From: Ruminococcus sp. CAG:488
GTDB lineage: Bacteria > Bacillota > Clostridia > Oscillospirales > Acutalibacteraceae
DNA: 28,309 bases
Assembly: GCA_000434055.1 (NCBI GenBank)
Contig: HF999641.1
Span: 20,245 to 48,553 of the forward strand
Reading direction: 5' to 3'
Part shown: positions 6,122-13,931 of the stretch, piece by piece
Layout: the number at the start of each line of letters is the position of its first letter
Position numbering within the stretch: position 1 is the stretch's first letter
Translations under genes and position numbers: made by a program
The notes under the pieces: generated by a model
The model's input: only the letters and a program-made list of their open reading frames with translations
Told to the model about the DNA's origin: nothing
The model's database searches: none

Positions 6122-7543
6122 ATGGATAAATACGGTAAACTTGCTAAAAATACAATGCTCATCAGTATCGGTGTTCTGACTTCGAAGCTCATCGTTTTCC
6201 TGATGGTCAGATTTTACACAGGCTATCTCACCCCTGCAGAATACGGCGACGCCGATTTGATCAGCCAGACGGCCAATCTGCTTTTCCCCGTTGTTTCTTT
6301 GGGAATAACGGACGGCGTTTTCCGATATGCGATAAATTCCTCGACGGACAGGAACAGGGTCTTTTCTTCGGGCGCATTGGTTATTCTCCTCGGCTCGATA
6401 GTTTTGATTCTTTGCTCGCCGCTTCTGAATATGCTTATCGGCGACAAAATCGACGTTACGGCGGTTGTTCTTTATACCATTTCGTCGTGTATTCACTCGA
6501 TATGCAGTCAGTTTGCCCGAGGCTTGGGCAACACAAGGCTATTTGCGGTTCAGGGCATAGTTAACACTTTTTCGGTCGTTGCACTGAACATCGTTTTCCT
6601 TGCCGTTCTCGGACTCGGAATTGACGGTTATGTATACTCAATCGTTATTTCCGATATGATATGTGCGATTTATATTACGCTTAGAGAAAAGCTGTGGCGA
6701 TATATTACTTTCAGATTTGACAAGGGTCTTATCAAACGAATGCTAAGATACAGTATTCCTCTTATTCCGACGGCTATTTTCTGGTGGATAACCTCCGTTT
6801 CGGACAGATACATGATTAACTGGATGGTTGACAGCACCGCCAACGGTATTTATACAATGGCAGGAAAGCTTCCTACAGCTATTGTCCTTCTCTCGGGTGC
6901 GTTCAGCGATGCATGGCAGTATTCTGCCGTCAGCGAGCGAAAGGAAGGCGAGGTTGACGAGTATAAAACCTTCTTCTCGGACAGCTGGCTCTCTTTTCAA
7001 GGAATTCTGTTCTTCGGCTGCAGCTTCGTTATTGCAATTGCTAAGCCCGGAGTCAGATTGCTCGTTGCGACCGATGAATATTTCTCGGCTTATGCCTATG
7101 TTCCGCTCCTGTGCTGTGCGATGGTTTTCTCGTCTTTTTCAACATTCATGGGCAGCTCGTTCCTTGTGTTCAAAAAGAGCCGGCTTTCATTTGTCACTTC
7201 AATGATCGGCGCAATTACAAATATTATATTGAACTTTATTCTTATCAGGAAGTATGAGATTTACGGTGCGGCGGTTGCAACCTTCGCAAGCTATTTCATC
7301 GTCTTTATTATAAGAGCGATCATGTCAAAGAAGCTGGTCGATTTCAATATGTATCCGGTTCAGACGGTTGTAGGCACAGCGATAATTGTGCTCCAGACAG
7401 TTTGCACATATTTTGAGCCGAAATATCTTTTCGTGATAAATATTGTCGCTGTCGTCGCCACGGTTGCGATTTATTTCAAAACCTTCTATTCGGTAATATC
7501 AAAGGTTATGAAATCCTTCCTTTCCAAAAGAAAAAGCAAATAA
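6122..7543 (+). CDS. Oligosaccharide flippase / polysaccharide exporter (Wzx-type, MOP superfamily)
   Basis: The 473-residue protein has 12-14 predicted membrane helices spread evenly through its length. Its N-terminus (KLAKNTMLISIGVLTSKLIV) is typical of Wzx/RfbX-like flippases of the MOP (MATE/MurJ) superfamily. The segment FWWITSVSDRYMINWMVD and the later polysaccharide_synt_C-like half support this. Such proteins flip lipid-linked sugar units across the cytoplasmic membrane. The RBS AAAGGAAAG ends 6 nt before the chosen ATG; an ATG 4 nt upstream is out of frame. It has its own promoter and is followed by a terminator, so it is monocistronic. No glycosyltransferases or polymerase are nearby, so its substrate cannot be inferred. 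A lipid II flippase role is possible but less likely than a Wzx-type role. Confidence 0.85.
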   Translation: MDKYGKLAKNTMLISIGVLTSKLIVFLMVRFYTGYLTPAEYGDADLISQTANLLFPVVSLGITDGVFRYAINSSTDRNRVFSSGALVILLGSIVLILCSPLLNMLIGDKIDVTAVVLYTISSCIHSICSQFARGLGNTRLFAVQGIVNTFSVVALNIVFLAVLGLGIDGYVYSIVISDMICAIYITLREKLWRYITFRFDKGLIKRMLRYSIPLIPTAIFWWITSVSDRYMINWMVDSTANGIYTMAGKLPTAIVLLSGAFSDAWQYSAVSERKEGEVDEYKTFFSDSWLSFQGILFFGCSFVIAIAKPGVRLLVATDEYFSAYAYVPLLCCAMVFSSFSTFMGSSFLVFKKSRLSFVTSMIGAITNIILNFILIRKYEIYGAAVATFASYFIVFIIRAIMSKKLVDFNMYPVQTVVGTAIIVLQTVCTYFEPKYLFVINIVAVVATVAIYFKTFYSVISKVMKSFLSKRKSK

Positions 7544-7562
7544 TCCGTTGTCAAAACAATAA

Positions 7563-7600
7563 AAGCCGATGCACTTTCAAAGGTGCAATCGGCTCTTTTT
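7563..7600 (+). terminator. Terminator after flippase
   Basis: Stem AGCCGAT-GCAC pairs with GTGC-AATCGGCT around an 8-nt loop, followed by CTTTTT. Confidence 0.85.
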
Positions 7601-7617
7601 ACGTATTTTGTCTCATT

Positions 7618-7640
7618 GGTAATCTGTGATATGGATTACC
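7618..7640. promoter_or_regulatory. Inverted repeat upstream of the response-regulator promoter (possible operator)
   Basis: Perfect 7-bp arms GGTAATC (7618-7624) and GATTACC (7634-7640) are separated by 9 nt and end 8 nt upstream of the -35 box. This is a suitable site for an activating regulator, possibly the OmpR/PhoB-type protein encoded downstream. Binding is inferred. Confidence 0.45.
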
Positions 7641-7648
7641 ATTATTTC

Positions 7649-7677
7649 TTGTCATTTTGGCGCTGCTGTGATATAAT
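7649..7677 (+). promoter_or_regulatory. Sigma-A promoter of the two-component system
   Basis: TTGTCA (7649-7654) and TATAAT (7672-7677) have a 17-nt spacer. The ATG of the regulator is at 7706. Confidence 0.75.
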
Positions 7678-7705
7678 ATACTATATAATTATCGGAGGTG
7701 AGGTT

Positions 7706-8377
7706 ATGTATAAGCTCCTAATAGTTGAGGACGTCCCGGGCATTGCCGAGGGAATCAAGGCTCAGACCGAAGCGTGGGGACTTGAGGTTCGCACTGTCGA
7801 AAATTTTCGCAACGTTCTTGCCGAATTCAGCGAATACCGGCCGCACATCGTTCTTCTTGATATAATGCTCCCGTTCTTCAACGGCTACCATTGGTGCAGC
7901 GAAATTCGCAAGGTTTCAAAAGTGCCGATAATTTTCATTTCTTCGGCCTCCGACAATATGAACATAGTCATGGCAATGAACATGGGTGCAGATGATTTTA
8001 TCGCAAAGCCCTTTGACGAGAACGTTTTGACGGCAAAAATCCAGGCTCTTCTGCGCAGGACATATGACTTCGGTTCATCCGTTCCCGTTATCGAGCATCG
8101 AGGAGCTATCCTGAACACGGGCGACGGCACGCTGACCTTCGGCACGGAGCAAATCTCACTTTCAAAAAATGAGTTTAAAATTTTGCAGTGCCTTATGGAG
8201 AACAAGGGTAAAATCGTCAGCCGTGAGAAGCTGATGGAAAAGCTCTGGAAAACCGATGTTTTTGTTGATGAAAACACGCTTACGGTCAACATAAACCGCC
8301 TTCGCAAGAAGCTTGACTCCGCCGGGCTTGACAGCTTCATCACGACAAAATTCGGTATGGGCTATATTATTGAATAA
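7706..8377 (+). CDS. OmpR/PhoB-family response regulator (BceR-like)
   Basis: The product is 223 residues. The receiver domain (1-115) has the acidic pair E8/D9, phospho-acceptor D52 (VLLDIMLP), S79/S80 at the switch position and K101 (AKPFDE). A winged-helix DNA-binding domain (about 130-223) ends SFITTKFGMGYIIE. The start at 7706 is chosen because GGAGGTGAGG precedes it and the receiver domain begins at that Met. The open frame extends 41 codons upstream, but that part spans the promoter. The kinase gene follows after 11 nt. Pairing with a BceS-type kinase suggests control of an envelope-stress or antimicrobial-peptide response. The usual BceAB transporter genes are not adjacent. Confidence 0.92.
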   Translation: MYKLLIVEDVPGIAEGIKAQTEAWGLEVRTVENFRNVLAEFSEYRPHIVLLDIMLPFFNGYHWCSEIRKVSKVPIIFISSASDNMNIVMAMNMGADDFIAKPFDENVLTAKIQALLRRTYDFGSSVPVIEHRGAILNTGDGTLTFGTEQISLSKNEFKILQCLMENKGKIVSREKLMEKLWKTDVFVDENTLTVNINRLRKKLDSAGLDSFITTKFGMGYIIE

Positions 8378-8388
8378 GGGTGCTGAAA

Positions 8389-8625
8389 ATGAAACTGTTT
8401 TTTGAATATCTAAAACAACGGCGCAGCGGAATCATTTTATTTCTGATTTTTTCAATTGTTTTTTCTGTGGTGTTTGTGCTTTACAACATTACATTTAAAG
8501 CGGTCTTATACCCTTTTCTGCTTTGTTTGGCAATAGGCGTTGTGTTTTTTTCATCTTTGATTTTCTTTCCGTCAAAAAGAAACATGAGAAACTTTGCGAA
8601 ATCAGGCATCTCACCTCCTCGATGA
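8389..8625 (+). CDS. Histidine kinase, N-terminal membrane part (frame broken)
   Basis: This frame encodes the sensor end of a BceS-like intramembrane-sensing kinase. It starts MKLFFEYLKQRRSG and has two TM helices (~14-34 and ~39-60) with almost no extracellular loop. AAGGG lies 8 nt before the ATG at 8389; a GTG at 8380 is also in frame but worse placed. After ~62 residues the frame leaves the kinase homology and stops at 8625. The rest of the protein continues in another frame. Adding one base to the A5 run at 8574-8578 would join the parts into a 329-residue protein, the usual size for this family. It is either a genuine frameshift, a ribosomal -1 shift, or a sequence error. Confidence 0.75.
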   Translation: MKLFFEYLKQRRSGIILFLIFSIVFSVVFVLYNITFKAVLYPFLLCLAIGVVFFSSLIFFPSKRNMRNFAKSGISPPR

Positions 8626-9377
8626 TAGATAATCTCCCTAAAATTAATAGCATTGACGAAGCCGATTATCAAAAGCTTATCAAAAATCTGACAGAGGAGA
8701 TCTCGGATATCGAATACAAAAGCTCCATGAAATACCATGACATGATCGACTATTACACCGTTTGGGCACATCAAATCAAGACGCCGATCGCGTCAATGCA
8801 CATCACGCTTCAGAGTGAAGACACTCCCCTTTCACGCCGACTTTCTTCCGAGCTTTTTCGCATTGAGCAATACGTTGAGATGGTTCTTGCTTTTCTTCGG
8901 GTCGATTCAACCTCAACGGATTACGTTTTTAAAGAGCATGATTTGGATGAGATCGTGAGAGATTCGATCAAACGCTTTTCGACTGAATTCATCGAACGAA
9001 AAATCAAGCTTGAATATTCACCGCTTGACAAAAAAATAATAACAGACGAAAAGTGGCTTGCGTTTGTTATTGAACAGTTGCTTTCCAATGCGCTTAAATA
9101 CACCCGTGAGGGCTGCATTAAGATTTACATAGACAATCAATACCTTTGCCTTGAGGACACGGGAATCGGCATCGCACCCGAAGATTTACCGAGGATCTTC
9201 GAAAAAGGCTATACCGGCGGAAACGGCAGAATCAATTCAAAAGCAAGCGGACTCGGACTTTATCTTTGCAAGCGAATTTGCGATAACCTCGGTATCGGCA
9301 TCACCGCACGTTCGGAGATTGACAGAGGTACGGTTATTCTGCTTGACCTTGAGCAGTACAAATTGAAAAAGGAATAG
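8523..9377 (+). CDS. Histidine kinase, cytoplasmic catalytic part (BceS-like; continues the split gene)
   Basis: Kinase homology in this frame begins near base 8572 (KKKHEKLCEIRHL); the preceding in-frame codons are an out-of-frame reading of the TM segment. The H-box is WAHQIKTPIASMHI, with His as phospho-acceptor. The N-box is EQLLSNALKYT, the G1 box DTGIGI, the F-box FEKGYTGG and the G2 box GLGLYLCKRI, so the ATPase domain appears intact. WAHQIKTP is characteristic of BceS/GraS-type kinases that sense through a partner ABC transporter. No convincing separate start with an RBS was found before the H-box, which supports a frameshifted single gene (8389-9377) rather than two genes. A terminator follows. 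Confidence 0.8.
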   Translation: MFGNRRCVFFIFDFLSVKKKHEKLCEIRHLTSSMIDNLPKINSIDEADYQKLIKNLTEEISDIEYKSSMKYHDMIDYYTVWAHQIKTPIASMHITLQSEDTPLSRRLSSELFRIEQYVEMVLAFLRVDSTSTDYVFKEHDLDEIVRDSIKRFSTEFIERKIKLEYSPLDKKIITDEKWLAFVIEQLLSNALKYTREGCIKIYIDNQYLCLEDTGIGIAPEDLPRIFEKGYTGGNGRINSKASGLGLYLCKRICDNLGIGITARSEIDRGTVILLDLEQYKLKKE

Positions 9378-9390
9378 ATACTGAAAGTCG

Positions 9391-9416
9391 GGGCGGCCGT
9401 CGGTCGTCCTTTTTTC
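9391..9416 (+). terminator. Terminator after the histidine kinase
   Basis: Stem GGGCGGCC-GTC-GGTCGTCC, with two G-T pairs, is followed by TTTTTTC, 14 nt after the kinase stop. Confidence 0.85.
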
Positions 9417-9419
9417 TTA

Positions 9420-9521
9420 TAAATAAATAGAAATCGGGCAGTTTAGTTCGGATGAAGAAGGCATTTATCTCAGCGCAGGCGTACTCCTGTACGTCAAGGT
9501 GAGAAAAATGACTTATTCGCC
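9420..9521. repeat. 102-bp hairpin repeat, copy 1
   Basis: It is identical over 102 bp to 9635-9736. Internally it can fold with outer arms near GGCATTTATCTCA and TGAGAAAAATGAC and a tip GGCGTAC-TCCT-GTACGTC. A third, diverged unit lies between the copies. Confidence 0.85.
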
Positions 9522-9566
9522 TATTATTAAATTCCCTACAAAAAATTTGCTCAGTTTGGATAAAGA

Positions 9567-9626
9567 AAGCCCTTTCTCTCGACGCTGGCGTATATTTTAT
9601 ACGTCAAATCGGGAAAAGGGCTTTTA
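9567..9626. repeat. Diverged hairpin unit of the same family, terminator-like
   Basis: Arms AAAGCCCTTT and AAAAGGGCTTT flank a tip GGCGTATATTTTATACGTC. The tip motif (GGCGTA...TACGTC) matches the 102-bp repeats while the outer arms differ yet still pair with each other. The A- and T-tracts at the ends allow terminator function in either direction. Confidence 0.7.
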
Positions 9627-9634
9627 GATTCTAC

Positions 9635-9736
9635 TAAATAAATAGAAATCGGGCAGTTTAGTTCGGATGAAGAAGGCATTTATCTCAGCGCAGGCGTACT
9701 CCTGTACGTCAAGGTGAGAAAAATGACTTATTCGCC
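9635..9736. repeat. 102-bp hairpin repeat, copy 2
   Basis: Exact copy of 9420-9521. It ends 21 nt before the stop of the nucleoside permease gene on the minus strand. Confidence 0.85.
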
Positions 9737-9757
9737 GAAATAAACGCCCGAAAGTGC

Positions 9758-10735
9758 TTAGCGGTCCTCGCGGAAGTAAGAGAGTCCCAGACTCTGCGGC
9801 GGCTGGAATTCTCTCTTCTTGAGCATGCTGATAACAATAAGAACAATGATCGTAACGAGGTACGGAGTCATCTTGAAAAGCTCCTGATCGCTCATGCTCA
9901 GATTCGGAATATAGTTGTGGACAATAAAGAGTCCGCCGAAAAGAATAGAACCGATTATGCTGAGGTTCGGTCTCCAAATAGCGAAGATAACAAGCGCAAT
10001 TGCAAGCCAGCCTCTGTCACCGAAGGCATTATTTGACCATACACCGCAGGCATAGTCCATAACGTAGTAGAGACCGCCGAAGCCTGCTATGATGCTGCCG
10101 AGACAGATCGAAATGTACTTGTATTTGCCGACGTTGATTCCGGCGGCATCTGCCGTTGCCGGATTCTCGCCGACTGCACGAAGATTAAGTCCCGAACGTG
10201 TGCGGTTAAAATAAAACGAAACTATAATTGCTATTGCGATTGCAACATAGGCAAGGAAGCTGTATGAGAGGAAAATCTCCCCGAACCAGCCGAGCTTTGA
10301 AGCAAACGGAAGCGCCTTCTTGAACGCAAGGCTCGTTGCCGTAAGTGTAACGGACGGAACGTCACTTTTCGTGAGCTTGATAAGCGAGCCGCCGAAGAAG
10401 TTGCCGAAGCCGACACCGAAAGTTGTGAGTGCAAGACCCGTAACGTTTTGGTTTGCACGGAGCGTAACGGTAAGGAACGAATAGATAAGTCCCATTACAA
10501 GCGAACCGAGTATCGACGAAAGAATCGGAATGAGAACGGTGAGGAAGGTGTTCATCTGAGTCGCATTCTGCTCATAGAGGAATGCGCCGATAACTCCCGT
10601 GATGCCGCCGACGTACATAACGCCTGCCGTACCGAGGTTGAGGTTACCGCTCTTCTCGGTGAGGATCTCTCCCGTTGAGCCGAACAGAAGCGGAATGCCC
10701 TGAACGACCGCACGCTGAATAAATGCAATTAACAT
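9758..10735 (-). CDS. Nucleoside ABC transporter permease (NupQ/YufQ-like)
   Basis: The 325-residue protein of the BPD_transp_2 (RbsC/YufQ) family has 8-10 hydrophobic helices. Its N-terminus, IPLLFGSTGEILTEKSGNLNLG, is characteristic of the second permease of BMP-dependent nucleoside importers. The conserved cytoplasmic segment LNLRAVGENPATADAAGINVGKYK couples to the ATPase. It is the last gene of the ABC cluster, and its start shares one base with the stop region of the first permease. It should form the inner-membrane channel with that protein. The substrate (purine nucleosides) is inferred from family and from the riboswitch-controlled xpt upstream. Confidence 0.9.
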   Translation of the reverse strand: MLIAFIQRAVVQGIPLLFGSTGEILTEKSGNLNLGTAGVMYVGGITGVIGAFLYEQNATQMNTFLTVLIPILSSILGSLVMGLIYSFLTVTLRANQNVTGLALTTFGVGFGNFFGGSLIKLTKSDVPSVTLTATSLAFKKALPFASKLGWFGEIFLSYSFLAYVAIAIAIIVSFYFNRTRSGLNLRAVGENPATADAAGINVGKYKYISICLGSIIAGFGGLYYVMDYACGVWSNNAFGDRGWLAIALVIFAIWRPNLSIIGSILFGGLFIVHNYIPNLSMSDQELFKMTPYLVTIIVLIVISMLKKREFQPPQSLGLSYFREDR

Positions 10736-11841
10736 TATTTGGACGCCTCCTTCTCACGGAATTTCAACTGATAGTTTAAGAAAAATTCACTGCCGATGAT
10801 GAAGAAAATGATGATTCCCGTGATGATTTCCGAGAACGATTCGTTAAGTCCGAAGGTCGTTGAAATCTCGCCTGCACCTCTCTCAAGGAAAACGAGAAGA
10901 AGAGATGTGAGAATCATATAAAGCGGATCAAAGTGAGCAAGCCAGGAAACCATGATCGCCGTAAATCCCCTGCCGCCTGCCGTGTCACGGTTTACGGTGT
11001 GATCGGTACCGCTGACAAGCAGAAATCCTGCGATGCCACAGAGTGCACCCGAGAGGATCATCGTTCTGATAATGACCTTTTTAACGTTGATTCCGATGTA
11101 CTTGGCGGTGTTTTCGCTCTCGCCGACAACGGATATTTCATAGCCGTGCTTGCTGTATCTGAGATAAATATACATGAATACGGTGATTGCAACAACAATC
11201 AGAATGTTGCAAAGATAAGCCTTGCCGCCGATAGCCGGAAGCCAGCCGGCCTCTGTCGTGTCGTTGATAACGCCGATATGGCCCGAACCCTTGGGCACCG
11301 ACCACTCATATGAAAAATATGAAACAATACACATTGCGATATAGTTCATCATGAGGGTAAAAAGTGTTTCGTTCGTATTCCAAAGAGCCTTGAAGAATGC
11401 GGGAATGAGTCCCCACACTGCGCCGGCAACAATGCTGACCGCAACCATGACTATCATAAGAACAATGGGTGAAAGCTTGTCGCCGAGGAAAATCATACAG
11501 GCAGCGGTTGCAAGTCCGCCTGCGAGCACCTGACCCTCTGCGCCGATATTCCAGAATTTCATCTTGAAAGCCGGTGTAACGGCGAGCGCAACGCAAAGAA
11601 GCATTGCCGTATTCTGTGCGAGCATCCAAAGTCGTCTTTCGGAGCCGACCGCACCCTCAACCATTTTTACATAAACCTGAATCGGATCTTCACCTGTAAG
11701 AAGAACGGTAACGACTCCGCAAACGATAAGAGCGGCAATGACCGAACCGATTCTTACAAGCCAGCTCTGCCATTTCGGTATAGCCGAGCGCTTAACAATA
11801 TGAAACAAAGGCTCATGAAGCTTTGCGGTATTATTACTCAT
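10735..11841 (-). CDS. Nucleoside ABC transporter permease (NupP/YufP-like)
   Basis: The protein is about 368 residues with a cytoplasmic N-terminus, a first TM helix at about 25-50 and a further set of helices. The family segments FKMKFWNIGAEGQVLAGG and HGYEISVVGESENTAKYIGI identify the first permease of YufOPQ/NupOPQ-type importers. Two in-frame ATGs exist at 11847 and 11841. The RBS GGGAGG is only 2 nt from the first but 8 nt from the second, so 11841 is chosen. The gene overlaps the end of the ATPase gene (11834), indicating translational coupling. Confidence 0.9.
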   Translation of the reverse strand: MSNNTAKLHEPLFHIVKRSAIPKWQSWLVRIGSVIAALIVCGVVTVLLTGEDPIQVYVKMVEGAVGSERRLWMLAQNTAMLLCVALAVTPAFKMKFWNIGAEGQVLAGGLATAACMIFLGDKLSPIVLMIVMVAVSIVAGAVWGLIPAFFKALWNTNETLFTLMMNYIAMCIVSYFSYEWSVPKGSGHIGVINDTTEAGWLPAIGGKAYLCNILIVVAITVFMYIYLRYSKHGYEISVVGESENTAKYIGINVKKVIIRTMILSGALCGIAGFLLVSGTDHTVNRDTAGGRGFTAIMVSWLAHFDPLYMILTSLLLVFLERGAGEISTTFGLNESFSEIITGIIIFFIIGSEFFLNYQLKFREKEASK

Positions 11842-13369
11842 TGTCATTACCTCCCTTTGTCTTAGTCATAAGCATACCAAGCTGTTCCTTGGTAGCTGTT
11901 CTTGCGTCAACGATATCGGAAATCTGACCCGAGCTGATAACAACGATTCTGTCGCACAGCTCAAGAAGTACGTCCAAATCCTCGCCGACGAAAATAACGG
12001 CTACGCCCTTCTCCTTTTGCTCGTTGAGAAGATTATAAATAAGATAAGACGAGTTAATATCCAGTCCGCGGACGGGATAAGCCGCCATGAGTACAGTCGG
12101 AGAAGCAGCAATTTCACGTCCGACAAGAACCTTCTGAACGTTACCGCCCGAAAGCTTACGAACAGGAGTATTTGCGCTCGGGGTAACGACCTCAAGCTCA
12201 TCAATGATTTTTTCGGCAAGATCTCTCGGCTCTTTCTTTTCAAGGAAAGCAGTCTTGCCCTTCTTGTAGCTTCTGAGCATCATGTTATCAACAATGTCCA
12301 TGTTGCCTACAAGTCCCATGCCGAGTCTGTCCTCGGGAACAAAGGAAAGTCTGATGCCAAGCTCTCTTATCTGAACGGGAGTCTTGTCACGGAGGTTATC
12401 CTGCTTGCCGGTCTTTGCGTTATTATAAATGATTGAACCGTGGGTAAGATGGCGAAGGCCTGCGATTGATTCAAGCAGCTCACGCTGGCCGCTGCCCGCA
12501 ATACCTGCTATGCCGAGAATTTCGCCCGACTTTGCCGTAAACGAAACGTGATTGAGCACCTTGACGCCCTCACGGTTAACATAGCACATATTGTTGATAA
12601 GGAGCCTGTCCTCCTTGTTTTCGACCTCTGTTCTCTCGATATTAAGGTCAATTTTTTTGCCGACCATCATCTCCGTCAGAGCGGATTCGTTCGTCTCTGC
12701 AGTCATGACCGTGCCGATGTATTCACCTTTTCTGAGAACGGCAACCTTGTCGGAAATCTCCATAACCTCGTTGAGCTTATGAGTGATTATTATAATTGAC
12801 TTGTTGTCCTTTTTCATGTTTCTGATAACGTCAAAGAGCTTCTTTGTCTCCTGCGGAGTAAGAACGGCTGTCGGTTCATCAAGAATAAGAATATCTGCGC
12901 CTCTGTAAAGCACTTTGACGATTTCAACCGTCTGCTTCTCGGAAACGGACATCTGATAAATCTTCTTGTTGAGGTCAAGTTCAAAGCCGTATTTGTCAAG
13001 AATTGCCTGAATCTTTGCTTTTGATTTTTTAAGATTGTACTTGCCGTCATCAAAGCCGAGAACAATATTCTCCGTTGCGGAAAATACATCAACGAGCTTG
13101 AAATGCTGATGAATCATACCGATCTTCAAGTCAAAAGCGTCCTTTGGCGATCTGATAACCACTTCTTTACCGTCAACAAAGATCTGACCGTGATCCGGGA
13201 AATAAATGCCGGAAATCATGTTCATAAGCGTTGTTTTACCGCTTCCGTTCTCACCGAGAATCGAGAGGATTTCACCCTTGTTCACGGTAAGATTAACGTC
13301 CTTGTTGGCGACAACGGAGCCAAAGGTCTTTGTGATGTTTCTGAGTTCGATTGCAACCTGTGTACTCAC
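11834..13369 (-). CDS. Nucleoside ABC transporter ATP-binding protein, two NBDs (NupO/YufO-like)
   Basis: The 511-residue protein has two fused nucleotide-binding domains, as in the sugar/nucleoside CUT2-like class. The first domain has Walker A GENGSGKT (39-46), a degenerate signature MSVSEKQ and Walker B ADILILDEPTAVLTP. The second has a degenerate P-loop (GIAGSGQREL), signature LSGGNVQKVLVGREI and a Walker B region altered to VLMAAYPVRGLD. Asymmetric domains of this kind are normal for the family. The start is GTG at 13369 with GGAGGG 8 nt upstream. It energises the two permeases that follow. It is separated from the lipoprotein gene by 579 bp of palindromic repeats, so it may have its own promoter, though no clear one was seen. 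Confidence 0.92.
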   Translation of the reverse strand: MSTQVAIELRNITKTFGSVVANKDVNLTVNKGEILSILGENGSGKTTLMNMISGIYFPDHGQIFVDGKEVVIRSPKDAFDLKIGMIHQHFKLVDVFSATENIVLGFDDGKYNLKKSKAKIQAILDKYGFELDLNKKIYQMSVSEKQTVEIVKVLYRGADILILDEPTAVLTPQETKKLFDVIRNMKKDNKSIIIITHKLNEVMEISDKVAVLRKGEYIGTVMTAETNESALTEMMVGKKIDLNIERTEVENKEDRLLINNMCYVNREGVKVLNHVSFTAKSGEILGIAGIAGSGQRELLESIAGLRHLTHGSIIYNNAKTGKQDNLRDKTPVQIRELGIRLSFVPEDRLGMGLVGNMDIVDNMMLRSYKKGKTAFLEKKEPRDLAEKIIDELEVVTPSANTPVRKLSGGNVQKVLVGREIAASPTVLMAAYPVRGLDINSSYLIYNLLNEQKEKGVAVIFVGEDLDVLLELCDRIVVISSGQISDIVDARTATKEQLGMLMTKTKGGNDNE

Positions 13370-13465
13370 TTTATGCCCTCCAATTTTTTATTCTGAAAAA
13401 TGTGATAAATAATATATTAAACTGATTGATCTTCCCCTTGAGGTAAACAAAAATGATTTTAGTTT

Positions 13466-13497
13466 ACCTTGGGTCGATGTAGGCACCGACCGCTACG
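13466..13497. repeat. GGTCGATG-type hairpin unit, copy 1
   Basis: CCTTGGGTCGATGTAGGCAC followed by CGACCGCTACG forms a stem of 7 of 8 pairs around TAGG. It shares sequence with 20566-20597 and, less well, with 19076-19112. Confidence 0.65.
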
Positions 13498-13547
13498 AAT
13501 CCTCTTATTCTGTCCGTATCTTTATCCCTTCCACCGCAAGCGGTCCC

Positions 13548-13574
13548 CCTCCCCTTAAATCATTTAAGGGGAGG
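13548..13574. repeat. Perfect 27-bp palindrome
   Basis: CCTCCCCTTAAAT and ATTTAAGGGGAGG are exact complements around a single central C. Confidence 0.85.
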
Positions 13575-13628
13575 CTGAATAGGACATAAATTTCTACTTG
13601 TTGAACAAAGTCGCAGAATCTTTCCAAG

Positions 13629-13651
13629 CCTCCCCTTGTTGCAAGGGGAGG
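13629..13651. repeat. Palindrome CCTCCCCTTG/CAAGGGGAGG
   Basis: 10-bp perfect arms surround TTG. It is followed by a second small hairpin GTCGC-ATGA-GCGAC and GGAGGGG. It resembles the 13548 palindrome in its outer arms. Confidence 0.8.
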
Positions 13652-13696
13652 TGTCGCATGAGCGACGGAGGGGATAAAGACTGATTAAACCTTACT

Positions 13697-13744
13697 CCCT
13701 CAGTCACGGACAAGCCGTGCCAACTCCCCCGGAGGAGGAGCCCA
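13697..13744. repeat. CTCAGTCACG-type repeat unit 1
   Basis: The unit begins CCCTCAGTCACGG, contains the stem CACGG-ACAAG-CCGTG and continues into a CTCCCCCGGAGGAGGAG hairpin. It is closely similar to 13779-13826 and 20615-20664. Confidence 0.75.
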
Positions 13745-13778
13745 TGCTTATAGTTAATTTCATCTGACTTTAAGAAAA

Positions 13779-13826
13779 CCCCTCAGTCACGGGCAAGCCG
13801 TGACAGCTCCCCTAAAGGGGCGCCCA
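13779..13826. repeat. CTCAGTCACG-type repeat unit 2
   Basis: The same layout: CCCCTCAGTCACGG, stem CACGG-GCAAG-CCGTG, then CTCCCCTAAAGGGGCG. Stem bases vary while pairing is kept. Confidence 0.75.
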
Positions 13827-13905
13827 TTATGGCTTCTGCCGACTTTCATCGTGTATCGCTTTACCGCATTTTTCAAAATAAAATACGAATTATAAAAATC
13901 AAAGT

Positions 13906-13931
13906 AAGGCGGAGCGATAAGGCTCCGCCTT
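13906..13931 (-). terminator. Terminator-like hairpin after the BMP lipoprotein gene
   Basis: Arms AAGGCGGAGC and GGCTCCGCCTT enclose a GATAA loop 17 nt downstream of the stop. The T-tract on the minus strand is imperfect (ACTTTGATTTTT), so partial read-through to the ATPase gene is plausible. Confidence 0.65.

Noticed and set aside
7583..7705. 41-codon N-terminal extension of the response regulator
   Set aside because: It spans the terminator, inverted repeat and promoter; the receiver domain and strong RBS fix the start at 7706.
8523..8571. Independent start for a soluble kinase
   Set aside because: The frame here is the TM-coding region read out of frame, and no ribosome binding site precedes it.
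13441..13830. CRISPR-like array
   Set aside because: The repeats are internally palindromic, of several different types, and not separated by uniform spacers; no cas genes are nearby.
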